From the NCBI GenBank assembly GCA_036927565.1, contig JAYESD010000004.1:166877697-166941696 (forward strand): 64,000 bases of DNA, in the 5' to 3' direction. This stretch comes from Tuctoria greenei. Taxonomy: Eukaryota > Streptophyta > Magnoliopsida > Poales > Poaceae. Positions within the stretch are counted from its first letter, which is position 1. Each line of letters begins with the position of its first letter. This document shows positions 31,951 to 42,903 of the stretch, piece after piece. Below the pieces are notes generated by a model that was not told where the DNA came from, ran no database searches, and worked only from the letters and a program-made list of their open reading frames with translations. The position numbers and the translations under genes are program-made.

Positions 31951-32222
31951 GGAGGCGGCGCAGCACGTAGAGGAGGGAGGTGGCGGCAGTGTGCAGGGAG
32001 GAGGGAGGCAGCACCAGGGAGGAGGGAGGGAGGGAGGCGGCATGGGGAGGATGAAAGCGTGAGAAGGTGGGAGGGAGGGAGGAGGGCGGCGGCAGCGCAT
32101 AGGGAGGAGGGAGGGCGGGAGGCGGCACATAGAGGAGGGAAGGAGGGAGGCGACACGAGGAGGATGAAGGCATGGGGAGGAGGGAGGGAGGCGGCGCCGG
32201 GAAAAGGTAGGGAGGAAGGCGG
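31951..32222 (-). other. Purine-rich leader of the CACTA minus-strand gene, unit 2, split by gypsy
   Basis: GGAGG-rich DNA matching 18,357-18,630. It is interrupted at 32,222 by the gypsy element and resumes at 39,742. Confidence 0.6.
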
Positions 32223-33086
32223 TGATGAGTAGGTTTAGGCCCGATCTTCCGAAAGGTATGTCGATTGGGGTGGAGAACTCGACGTTGATGATCCGCGGCA
32301 CTCGAGCGGTTCGAGTACCCCTGCAATCACTACACCACGGCTCCGTTGGTTATCAACCGTGCTGCACACGCTTGACCTCGCCAAGAAGGCTAATGCCTGC
32401 AAGTGCAATCGAGAACACGAGCAAGAACGTAGAAGACACAATCGGAAATCGCGAAATTGGGGTCTTACAAACCGTAGAACAGCGATATTATTGATCTAAG
32501 CAAAACCCACCAAATATGACCGGCAGCTGCAGTATTTATAGGCTAGAGTTCGACCAAAACACGATTAGATGTGTCCCTAATGGACTCTTACGGGATACAA
32601 GGCCCAAAGGCCCAATTCGGTGGTGCAGCACCGGACAGAAATCTGGACTTGACTTGTTTCGACGATTCCCAATGACTCCGGAGGAATTTTGAGGTGGGAC
32701 CAGAACCATTGGAAAGTTTATCTTCTCCTCTTTCCGTGCATATGTAGAACGTCGAAAACGGAGTCCGTATGCCTCCTGGGCGTCTGTTTTAAGGTGGACT
32801 GCTCCTAGACTCCGAGTTGAACTCGAGTCCGAGTTGTAAACTGTTTCCATCTACTTGTGGACGTCCCAGGTGGTTCTCCACGCTCCCAAGGCCTCCTTCC
32901 ATCACTTGTTGATCTTTTCCATTATTCCTAATAACAATTAAATCATCACATAGCAATCTATTCTCAAACTCACATGCAAAAGAAGTTAAGAACGAATTCA
33001 CCTGCTGATTTAATAACCGTGCCCGTGCTCTTGTGATTGGTCCTTGCAGTTCAATGCGCGTCTCTACTGTTGTGATGTCCTCATCA
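32223..33086 (-). repeat. 3' LTR of the gypsy element (left copy)
   Basis: 864 bp, TGATGAG to CTCATCA. The pol frame runs about 298 bp into this LTR (to 32,789). In the minus direction a TATA-like word lies near 32,535 (inverse of GTATTTATAGGC). Confidence 0.95.
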
Positions 33087-33577
33087 TCCTCCCCCTCTTG
33101 AATTGGAGTCGTCCTCGACTCAAGTTCATCTTCTTCTCCCAAGTACGGTCGCAAATCTGAAATGTTAAATGTAGGACTAACCCCAAAATCGGGAGGCAAT
33201 TCAAGCTTATATGCATTATCATTAATCTTTTCAACGATCTTAAAAGGACCAGCAGCTCGTGGCATAAGTTTAGATTTTCTCAAGTCGGGAAATCGCTCTT
33301 TTCTCAAATGTAACCACACCAAATCGCCCGGTTCAAGTTTTACTTCTTTTCTACCTTTACTACCTGCAATCCTATACTTCTCATTCATCATTTCAATATT
33401 TTTCTTTGTAGTTTCATGCATCTTAAGAATGAATTCAGATCGTTGTGTAGCATCCAAATTTATAGTTTCAGAAGGAGGCAAAGGTAGTAAATGAATAGGA
33501 GCACGGGGATTGAAACCATACACTACCTGGAATGGACTTACCTTTGTCGTGGAGTGAACGGATCTGTTGTAAGCAAA
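32789..33577 (-). pseudogene. Gypsy integrase C-terminus reading into the LTR
   Basis: In phase with the previous part beyond the stop. It begins FAYNRSVHSTTKVSPFQVVY, then VWLHLRKERFPDLRKSKLMP (GPY/F-type module with GPFKIVEKINDNAYKLELP). It ends with PTFNISDLRPYLGEEDE, TTPIQEGEDDEDI and ITRARARLLNQQVNSFL. The last third lies inside the 3' LTR (33,086 downwards). No chromodomain is evident. The ITRARA..NQQVNSFL tail and the LTR overlap are features I associate with the CRM clade of chromoviruses. Confidence 0.85.
33087..33100 (-). other. Gypsy polypurine tract
   Basis: On the minus strand CAAGAGGGGGAGGA abuts the 3' LTR. It lies within the pol coding frame, so it encodes protein as well as priming plus-strand DNA. 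Confidence 0.85.
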
Positions 33578-35248
33578 TTATATATGTGGTAAACACTCCT
33601 CCCACAACTTCAAATTTGTTTTCAAGACAGCCCGTAACATAGTGGATAAAGTACGATTAACTACCTCGGTCTGTCCATCCGTTTGTGGGTGACATGTAGT
33701 TGAAAACAGCAACTTGGTTCCCAATTTATACCACAAAGTTCTCCAAAAATGACTTAAAAATTTTGCATCACGATCAGAAACAATGGTATTTGGCACACCA
33801 TGTAAACGAACAATTTCCGTCATAAATAAATCAGCAATGTGTGAGGCATTATCATTCTTATGACAAGGTATAAAGTGTGCCATTTTGGAAAAACGATCAA
33901 CAACTACAAAAATACTATCCCTCCCCCTCTTAGTCCTAGGCAATCCCAAAACAAAGTCCATAGAAATATCCTCCCAAGGTACACTAGGAACAGGAAGAGG
34001 CATATAAAGACCATGTGGGTTAAGACGAGACTTAGCTTTGTTGCAAGTAGTGCATCGTGACAAGTAGCGCTCGACATCACGCCTCATCTTTGGCCAAAAG
34101 AAGTGTGTGGACAGCACGTCTTCAGTTTTCTTCACTCCAAAATGTCCCATCAAACCTCCTCCATGTGCTTCCTGCAAAAGCAATAGACGAACGGAGCTAG
34201 CTGGAACGCATAGCTTGTTAGCACGATAGAGGAGATCCTCTTGCAGCACATATTTATTCCAAGTTCTTCCTTCTCTACAATTTTCAAAAGCAACTTTGAA
34301 GTCCAAATCAGTAGGATATAATGCTTTAATTGTTTCCAAACCAAAGATTTTATGATCAAGTTGGGACAGCATGGTATAACGCCTAGATAATGCATCGGCA
34401 ATGATATTTTCCTTCCCTTTCTTATGCTTAATGATGTATGGAAACGACTCTATGAACTCAATCCATTTAGCATGTCGTTTATTCAGATTGGTTTGACACT
34501 TAAGATACTTCAATGATTCATGATCGGAATGTATGACAAACTCCTTAGACCAAAGATAATGTTGCCATGTTTGTAATACACGGACTAAGGCATACAATTC
34601 CTTATCATAAGTGGAGTAATTCAGAGAAGGACCATGAAGTTTTTCACTAAAGAAAGCAACGGGTTTACCTCCTTGTATGAGAATGCCTCCAATACCAATG
34701 CCGCTTGCATCGCATTCTAGCTCAAAGGTCTTGTCAAAATCAGGAAGTTGTAGTAATGGTGCTTGTGTAAGCTTCGATTTGAGAGCATCAAAAGCTTGTT
34801 GCTGCTGTTCGCCCCATCGAAATGGAACTCCCTTCTTCGTTAGCTCATGTAGAGGTGCTGCAATGGTGCTGAAATCCCGCACAAAGCGCCGATAAAATCC
34901 TGCAAGACCAAGAAAACTACGAACCTGTGTGATGGTAGTTGGGGCTGGCCAGCTGGTGATTGCTTCAATTTTTGCCTCATCCATCTCAATTCCCTGCGAG
35001 GAAACGACATAGCCAAGAAACGAGACTCGATTGGTGCAAAAAACGCACTTTTCGAGGTTACCAAACAAACGTGCATCTCTCAAAACAGTAAAAACAGCAC
35101 GTAAATGATCAAGATGTTCATCATATAACTTGCTGTAAATGAGGATATCATCAAAGTAAACCACCACAAATTGTCCAATGAAAGCACGTAAAACCTCGTT
35201 CATTAATCGCATAAAGGTGCTGGGTGCATTAGTTAAACCAAAAGGCAT
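33578..35248 (-). pseudogene. Gypsy RT C-half, RNase H and integrase core
   Basis: 556 uninterrupted codons. The RT box is VVVYFDDILIYS. RNase H has ELECDASGIGIGGIL, YALVRVLQTWQHYL and FVIHSDHESLKYL. The integrase zinc domain has HGGGLMGHFGVKKTEDVL and CTTCNKAKSR. The integrase core has DISMDFVLGLP, VSDRDAKFLSHFW and DGQTEVVNRTL, so D, D and E are all present. A GAA to TAA change at 33,578-33,580 (HIEFAYNRS expected) ends the frame. Reading continues in phase beyond it. Confidence 0.95.
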
Positions 35249-35250
35249 GA

Positions 35251-36465
35251 CTAACCACTCATAAAGTCAAACTTGGTTTTAAATGCAGTTTTCCATTCAT
35301 CTCCTAGTGCCATTCTAATTTGGTGGTAACCACTACGCAAGTCAATTTTTGCGAAGATGATAGCACCACTCAATTCATCAAGCATGTCATCTAATCGAGG
35401 AATAGGATAACGATATCGAATGGTGATGTTATTAATCGCTCGACAATCAAGACACATGCGCCAACTACCATCTTTCTTAGGAACCAAAAGAACAGGAACG
35501 GAACAAGGGCTAAGGCTTTCACGAATGTACCCGCGGTCCAAAAGATCTTGGACTTGTCGCTGAATTTCCTTAGTTTCTTGTGGATTCGCCCTGTATGCTG
35601 CACGATTTGGCAAACTTGCTCCTGGAATCAAATCGATCTTGTGTTCAATGCCTCTCATCGGTGGTAAACCAGGGGGTATCTCGGAGGGAAACACATCCTC
35701 AAACTCCTGCAAAAGGTTAGCAACAGCAGGGGGCAATGCAATAGACAATTCATGAAGTGAAAACATGGCTTCTTTGCAAACTAAAGCATAGCACATCCCC
35801 TTAGCATCGAATAAATCAGCAAGTTCAGATTTAGTTGCGAGCAATGATGGTGATTTTAACTTAATAACTTGCTGTTTTTCAGATTCTAATTTAGTTGCTT
35901 TGCCCTCACAAATTTTACTCTTCTCAAAATGCACAATTTCAGCAGGAGTCATGGGGAGCAAAGTGATTTTCTTTCCCTTATGCATGAGAGTATATTTATT
36001 GGTTCTACCATGATGAATAGCATCTGTATCAAATTCCTAAGGACGACCCAATAAAAGAGAACAAGCATCCATAGGAACAACATCAAAATCAGCAAAATCA
36101 TGGTATGAACCAATTGAAAAATGGATTCTCGCTGTTTGTGTTACCCGAACCTTACCGCTGTTGTTGAACCATTGAATGTGGTACGGATGAGGGTGTGCTC
36201 TTGTTTTCAAACTGAGTTTCTTGACGACGTCCGTGTTTACCAAGTTATTGCAGCTACCTCCATCAATTATAGTGTGTACACGGCAGTCCTTGACGACGAG
36301 AAACATGTGGAAGAGGTTGTGTCGTTGTAGCTTGTCGTCGGTCTCCACTTTGGAGCTCAAGGCACGCTGCACAATGATGCTCCTATAGTTCTCCGTCGCC
36401 GCTGTACCAAGTACCTCTTCTTCGGTGTGTTCGTCATTTGGATCTGTAAAGTCAGTAGCAAGAGA
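35251..36465 (-). pseudogene. Gypsy protease and N-terminal reverse transcriptase
   Basis: The protease has IIDGGSCNNLVNTDVVKKL with D-G-G-S in the active-site place and ends SLLLGRP. An amber codon at 36,037-36,039 replaces the Trp of GRPWEFD. The same frame continues through a spacer (KKITLLPMTPAEI) to RT: GLPPMRGIEHKIDLIPGA, VQDLLDRGYIRESLSPCSVP, VLLVPKKDGSWRMCLDCRAI and KIDLRSGYHQIRM. One base is missing near 35,262, giving MSG-stop where the family reads YEWLVMPFG. Confidence 0.92.
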
Positions 36466-37598
36466 TTATTCATCTTCAACATCCGAAGTACTATCATACC
36501 CGCCATCGTCGCGTGCTATGTATGCTCGTTTGCTCGGGCAATCTCTCATCATATGACCAAGTCCCTGGCAGCGGTGACACTTAATGTCGGAAGTACGACC
36601 CGTAGAAGGAGTGGACGACGAAGGCTTGAATGATGTCGCCTTGCTGCCTTTCGGCACGCGAGAAGGTGGAGCAGAAGGTATAGTTCGTTGGCCGCCATTG
36701 GGTGGTGTAGTCGCTGCACGGGGGGCCGAAGATGGTGCTGTTTTGGATGGTGTAGTTGCTGCACGTGACGCGAAGTTGCTCCTCGTGCGTTGTTGTTGTT
36801 GTTGTCGGCCCTGCAATTCTTTTTCTGCCAACATAGCAAGCTGAAACAATCTGTTAACAATATCATATTCTTTGTAATCAACAATGTCCTGAATTTCACG
36901 CCTCAACCCCCCATAAAAATGAGCTATTTTATCATCCATGTCCTCTACTACCCCACAACGCAGCATACCCTTTTGTAACTCTTGATAATACTCCTCTACG
37001 GACATGTTACCTTGGTCTAAACGCTGCAATTTTTTGCGAAGGTCCTGCTGAAAAGATGGAGGAACAAATCGAACATGCATAGCTTCCTTTAATCTATCCC
37101 ATGTTGGAGGATCAGTTCTAGTTTTAACAAGTTCATTCCACCATATGATAGCAAAGTCCTTAAACTCACTAGTGGCTTGACGAACTCTATGTTGTTCAAG
37201 AACAAGATGGGAATTAAATTTTTGCTCTACTGTCATCTCCCAATCAAGATAAGCCTCAGCATCATAAGCACCAGAAAAAGAGGGTATAGTAAATTTCACT
37301 TTAGCAAAAGGATCATCAGGAGGGCGGTTATAATTGTTATGATTATTACCTCCCATACCTCGACGATAAAGTGGCAGTCTTGGCTGATTACTGTGATCTT
37401 CCAGTTCATCATAAGCATTGTCTTCTTGTCTTCCAGCGAGAGGCAACCAAGCCTCAAAAGTATTCATCCGAAGAGCAAGGTCATCCAGTTTGCGAGTCAA
37501 GTTCGCCAATGACTCCTCCGTTGATGCGTTGTATTGGCGAACATATCACGTAACTCAACATGTTGAACACATTCGTCATTATTTTCTTCTCCTGCCAT
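36466..37598 (-). pseudogene. Gypsy gag
   Basis: The likely start is the ATG at 37,598 (MAGEENNDECVQHVELRDMF). A frameshift near 37,515 leads into MANLTRKLDDLALRMNTFEA. The capsid (retrotrans_gag) part carries AYLDWEMTVEQKFNSH, FAIIWWNELVKTR, VRFVPPSFQQDLRKKLQRL and MSVEEYYQELQKGMLRCG. A Thr/Pro/Ser-rich linker and the zinc knuckle CHRCQGLGHMMRDC follow. The frame stops at 36,466-36,468 in an acidic spacer and then continues in the same frame into protease, so a single nonsense change separates gag from pol. Confidence 0.9.
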
Positions 37599-37602
37599 TG
37601 TT

Positions 37603-38853
37603 AGTAGGAAACAAAAGACAACAAAAAAATGTTATCCCTATCAACTACAGTGACAATGTGGAAGGTAGAAGAAAACAATCTCTCTCGCTCAAGCGTCTTA
37701 CCACGCTCTTACAAGTGTTCTTACCGACACAGCAGGTGGTGTGGACGGTGAGATGAACCAATGAAGCGTGGAGTGATTGCAAAGGTACCTGTTATGCTCA
37801 AGAGAAAGGTGGAGCTTGGATGGCACAATATGGTGGCTAATAAGCAGAAAATCGTTAACAGCTAAACAAAGTTGAATAAGTATTCAATGTAGGAAACTGT
37901 TGCTGGTCAACTGAGTGCCCTAGAGCCTAGCACAACACAAGGAAGTATCAAGGCAAAAGAAAGACAGAATGATATAACCAAAAATACAGCACCAAGTGGT
38001 ATAGGCCAATTGCTTTAATATGCGTGCTCTTCACTATTTTTTTTCTTTTTTGTAATATTTTTTTGATATTTTTTCTTTACTCAGTAGCAAAAATATAGGA
38101 AGCACACAAATTTGCAGCTCAATTGGATGTAATATGCGGCCTATAGAAAATCAAGAAGGTTCTTTAAAATTCGTGCTGAAACTTCGGAGGCCGGATAGCC
38201 TATCTTCCGAGGGGAATTTGGGCAATCTAATTTCGCCGAACGCGGCTATGCCGCCGAAAATCGGATGCGAAATTTCGCGTAGATGAATTTGAAAAAAAAA
38301 TCGCCCGATTTCGAGTTCGTATGCGAAAGTTATGGCCGTTTTAAGGTAGGCTGTCCGAGTTACGTTTTTTTTAGATGTTGATTCCAACTCGGTTTGAGAA
38401 CAGATCTCGCAAACGGATACGAAAACGATCGATAATTTGCACAGCAACTAATGGGGTGGTGTGTGATAATTCAAGGATGAATAGCACAAAGATTTGTCAC
38501 CTAATCTAGGGCTGGCGATGCGGGAGTTCACGCAAGGCGGCTAGCTAGGGCAAACCGATGAACGTGGCGGATCGGTTTGTTATTTAGGGATTGTGGAATA
38601 GGTGTCGAATAGCAAGAAAACAAGGACGAAACACGATAACTAGGACCAATAAACACAAAGCTAAACCAGCAACAAGACTCAACCACACGAATGCAAACTC
38701 AACAATGCAAACTGAAAAACGAAACTGCAGGCACTATAGTCTGGGAAGCGGTAAAAACGATCTAATTTTTTTTGTGGCTTTTTTGTGGACTCTAGGTACA
38801 AAACAAAATCGATCTAATGGAAGGAAGGAAAACAAAGATACCTCACGGGCAAC
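37603..38853 (-). other. Gypsy 5' untranslated region
   Basis: 1.25 kb between primer site and gag with no recognised frame. A T-rich stretch at 38,033-38,085 and ordinary mixed sequence. Long 5' leaders are usual in gypsy elements. Confidence 0.6.
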
Positions 38854-38870
38854 CTGGAAATCTGATACCA
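38854..38870 (-). other. Gypsy primer-binding site (tRNA-iMet)
   Basis: On the minus strand TGGTATCAGATTTCCAG lies two bases inside the 5' LTR. It pairs with the 3' end of initiator Met tRNA. Confidence 0.88.
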
Positions 38871-38872
38871 AT

Positions 38873-39736
38873 TGATGAGTAGGTTTAGGCCCGATCTTCC
38901 GAAAGGTATGTCGATTGGGGTGGAGAACTCGACGTTGATGATCCGCGGCACTCGAGCGGTTTGAGTACCCCTGCAATCACTACACCACGGCTCCGTTGGT
39001 TATCAACCGTGCTGCACACGCTTGACCTCGCCAAGAAGGCTAACCCCTGCAAGTGCAATCGAGAACACGAGCAAGAACGTAGAAGACACAATCGGAAATC
39101 GCGAAATTGGGGTCTCACAAACCGTAGAACAACGATATTATTGATCTAAGCAAAACCCACCGAATATGACCGGCGTCTGCAGTATTTATAGGCTAGGGTT
39201 CGACCAAAACACGATTAGATGCGTCCCTAATGGACTCTTACGGGATACAAGGCCCAAAGGCCCGATTTGGTGGCGCAGCACCGGACGGAAATCTGGACTC
39301 GACTTGTTTCGACGATTCCCAAAGACTCCGGAGGAATTTTGAGGTGGGACCAGAACCATTGGAAAGTTTATCTTCTCCTATTTCCGTGCATATGTAGAAC
39401 GTCGAAAACGGAGTCCGTATGCCTCCTGGGCGTCTGTTTTAAGGTGGACTGCTCCTGGACTCCGAGTTGAACTCGAGTCCGAGTTGTAAACTGTTTCCAT
39501 CTACTTGTGGACGTCCCAGGTGGTTCTCCACGCTCCCAAGGCCTCCTTCCTTCACTTGTTGATCTTTTCCATTATTCCTAATAACAATTAAATCATCACA
39601 TAGCAATCTATTCTCAAACTCACATACAAAAAAAGTTAAGAACGAATTCACCTACTGATTTAATAACCGTGCCCGTGCTCTTGTGATTGGTCCTTGCAGT
39701 TCAATGCGCGTCTCTGCTATTGTGATGTCCTCATCA
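38873..39736 (-). repeat. 5' LTR of the gypsy element (right copy)
   Basis: 864 bp and colinear with the left copy without indels. It is followed leftwards, after AT, by the primer-binding site. Confidence 0.95.
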
Positions 39737-39741
39737 GGCGG

Positions 39742-40104
39742 TGCGGGGAGGCTGAAGGCGCGGGGGTGCGGCAGAGAAGGTGTCGCAGTGGGACAGAGAA
39801 GGGAGGAGGGAGGCATACAGAGACGGCGACAACAATGTGGAATGGGGATGAGGGTGATGGACGACGCTCGACGGCGAGGATGACGCTCGGCGGCAAGGAT
39901 GACACTCTGCAGTGAGGGCTATGGCGGCAAATGAAAATTTTGGCAGCCTGAAAGCGTCTATGTGAAATCTCCTGGGTTAGGTTTTCGAGGAGACTTAGCA
40001 GCATTATATATTATCTCAGGTGGTGGTTCACTAAAAAACCGCTTGCAAAGAATATTATCTTTGGCGGTGGTTCACTTAAAAGCCGCCTGGGAAAATTGAA
40101 GACT
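39742..40104 (-). promoter_or_regulatory. Leader and promoter of the CACTA minus-strand gene, unit 2
   Basis: Copy of 18,630-18,990. TATA-like AATATATAAT (minus) at about 40,005, leader AAAACCTAACCCAGGAGA and GCCAAAATTTTCATTTGCC. The gypsy element now separates it from its gene. Confidence 0.6.
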
Positions 40105-41030
40105 CTATCTAGGTTTAGTTGGTTTGCTCTCGCGGCAAGAACGCAAAAAACCGGCGACAATCCCTGTTCTGGCCAAAATTCGAGCAAGCATGGTGTTGGG
40201 AGCTTCATTTCTTGTGTACTGAATCTTCCAAATCCTTTTGCGCATCTTGCTGATCATTCTCCTTGGCAGCCACGGCTCAAAAGGCGACAAGCACAACGAT
40301 ATCCGCCGCCGTCAAGTTGTGCTGCCGAGAACAAGCTGCTCTGCTTACTGTCATGCCAACGAACCAGATGCTCTCACGTGCTGCTTCCAACAGTTATAAG
40401 AAGCGCATATACACCTTCTTGATCAAGCGGAAAACCATTTCCAAGTTCATTCCTCGCAGACCATGTAATCTCCATTTCTTTCACGGCTTGCTTAAGGTCG
40501 TCATGCTAGGTTTCGCTCCCAATTCTGTTTCTGGGTATAATCATTTTCCAGTTAAGGAATAGCTTCTACACCTACTTGCGCACCCTCTCGACCAAACAAC
40601 GAGGAAGATCATCGAGTAATCAAGCGGGACATCAAGTTTTACCAAACACTTTTGAAAAAGCATCCGTTCCCCATCGAACTCAATGTTATCGGCTGTTCCA
40701 CCCTATTTTCTCCCTAGTTTTGTTCTTCACATGTTTCCCAGAACATCCCAGAGCCATTCTGAGTAGTTTGATCCTAGTATGGAGGAGATCGACTTCGCCG
40801 AAACCCTAGGTTCTGCAACCGCCGTTGCATGTCTACTTCCGGCCACAGTCGGCATGAGCTGGTCTCTCCATCATGTTCAACGTCAAAATTTAAGCCCATA
40901 CGGTTAGTCTTGTGAATTTTGGCGCAGAGGAAAGCTATGCCGGTGAGCTCGCCAATGAAGTGCCGCCGGGGGCCGCTCGGGCGCCGCCCTATCCCTAGGA
41001 GGAAGAAGGTGGATGGGGCTCCTGTTCAAA
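40105..41030. other. CACTA interior of unknown origin, unit 2
   Basis: Copy of 18,991-19,915 with few differences. No recognised coding content. Confidence 0.4.
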
Positions 41031-42245
41031 TCAAGTAAAATCTCAATTTTGAGTTCACCTTTAAGTTTTTAATTAGGTTCTACACATTTTATTTTGCCTA
41101 CCTGCAAAGTTGGGGCATTTTTGGACAAAGTTTGTATAGGAAATTATATTTAATGGATAATGCAATCTACTTATAGCCTTTTATTGACTAAATGCAGAAA
41201 GGTCTTTTTGTTCAAACTATCATGAGGTGGCTTTCTTGTAAAAGCCCAAATTCCAAGTTTGTACTTCAGCTAGTAGAGATAAAAAAGGAGAAGAAAAAAA
41301 ACAAATTAAAGGAACCAAAGAAAATGGAATTTAAACAAACCTAGAAGGAATGATTCAAAATTTCAAACTTAGCTCCTGTTCAAACCAAGTCAAATCTCAA
41401 ATTTGATTCACCTTTGAGTTCCTCATAATTCAAAAAGTGCCCCTGTGTCAAATTTCATGAATTTTAGAGCACATTTTCTATTTAATTAAATAAAATCATT
41501 GAAATGCATTTGAATTCAGATTCAAATTTGAATCTGATTCAAACTTTGTCAATTTTCAAAATTGAGTTCACCTTTGAGTTTATAGTTTGGTTCTACACAT
41601 TTTATTTTGCCTACCTTCAAAGTTGGGGCATTTTTGGACAAAGTTTGTATAGGAAATTAAATTTAGTGGAGAATGCAATCTACTTTTAGCCTTTTATTGA
41701 CTAAATCTAGAAAGGTATTTTTGTTCAAACTATCATGAGGCGGCTTGCTTGTAAAATCCCAAATTCCAAGTTTGTACTTCAGCTATGACAGATCAAAAGT
41801 GAGAAGGAAAAAACAAATTAAAGGAACCAAATAAAACAGAATTTAATTAAACCTAGAAGGAGAGATTCAAAATTTCAAACATAGCTCCTGTTCAAATCAA
41901 GTCAAGTCTCAAATTTGAGTTCACCTTTGAGTTCCTCATAATTCAAAAAGTGCCCCTGTGTCAAATTTCATAAATTTTGTAGCACGTTTGCAATTTAATT
42001 AAATGAAATCATTGAAATGCATTAGAATTCAAATTCAAATTTAATTCTGATTCAAACTTTGTCAATTCTCAACTTTGAGTTTATAATTGGGTTCTACACA
42101 TATTATTTTGCCTACCTGCAAAGTTGGGGCATTTTTGGACAAAGTTAGGAATTTAAATTTAACGGAGAATGGAGATAAGAGGGGAGCACTGTGGGCCCCA
42201 CCAGTCAGCTGCACTGGACTACCTATTATTACATGAGGTGTTTAA
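41031..42245. repeat. ~510-bp AT-rich tandem repeat, 2.4 units, unit 2
   Basis: Copy of 19,916-20,880, with a third partial unit (TTCTACACATATTATTTTGCC at about 42,091) and extra sequence to 42,245 that unit 1 lacks. The simplest reading is an internal deletion of about 245 bp in unit 1. Confidence 0.85.
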
Positions 42246-42420
42246 TAACGAAACTGCCTCCGAAGAGATATTATCACAGGTGGTGGTTCGCTTAAAAGTC
42301 GTCTGTGAAAATTGACGACTATATAAGGCGCCGCTCGGGCAACGCAAAAACCTAACCTGAGAGATTTCACATCGACATCGTGAGGCTTCCAAAATTTTCA
42401 TTTGCCCCTCGCTGCTGCCG
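42246..42420 (+). promoter_or_regulatory. Promoter and leader of TnpD, unit 2
   Basis: Copy of 20,885-21,060: TTATCACAGGTGGTGGTTCG, TATATAA at about 42,321, AAAACCTAACC, GAGATTTCACATCGACA and GCCAAAATTTTCATTTGCC replaced by TTCCAAAATTTTCATTTGCC. Confidence 0.65.
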
Positions 42421-42903
42421 CTGCCGCCGTCCTGGTCTTCGCCGCTGACGCAGTCGCAGCCACCGTCCTGACCCTTGCTGCTGAGCCACGTCGCCGTCCT
42501 CGCCCTCGCTGCCAAGCGTCATCGTCATCGCCGTCTTTGCCCTCGCCCTCGTCGTCGATCCCCATCGCAGTCACTGTCCTTGTACGCCTCCCTCTTCCCT
42601 TCAGTGTTTTGGATTAATTTGGAAAAAACTTAAACAACTGAGTACTTGCTTTAACTTTCGTTATAGATTGTGACCCATGCGCACCGAGATTCATCAAAAC
42701 CAGAGAGTTCATGCATACCTTAAATTAAGAACCAATTACATACCCTACCTACAATAGAAAGTTCTGTACATGTTTTACTAGGCATAAATTTCTTCCATTA
42801 AGATCATTTTGCAGCTAGCCAGATGGAGTAAGTTTTAATCTTAAACGTGGAAAAGAATGAAAATGAAATGATATCTTATTTTTTTTACAGTTTGACATAG
42901 AAG

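Larger units (their letters stand above)
32223..39736 (-). mobile_element. Ty3/gypsy retrotransposon, CRM-like, minus strand (7,514 bp)
   Basis: Both LTRs are 864 bp, begin TGATGAG and end CTCATCA. The target duplication GGCGG is at 32,218-32,222 and 39,737-39,741, and unit 1 has the empty site (about 18,625). The primer site is at the right and the polypurine tract at the left. One gag-pol frame runs leftwards with PR, RT, RNase H and IN in gypsy order. The LTRs differ at 24 of 864 positions by my count (2.8%), near 1 million years at the usual grass LTR rate. Only a few stops and two frameshifts interrupt it. Confidence 0.95.

Noticed and set aside
32223..39736. gypsy insertion older than the tandem duplication
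   Set aside because: Unit 1 has a clean empty site (one GGCGG) and no scar, so the insertion followed the duplication. The low TnpD divergence is better explained by uneven rates or conversion.
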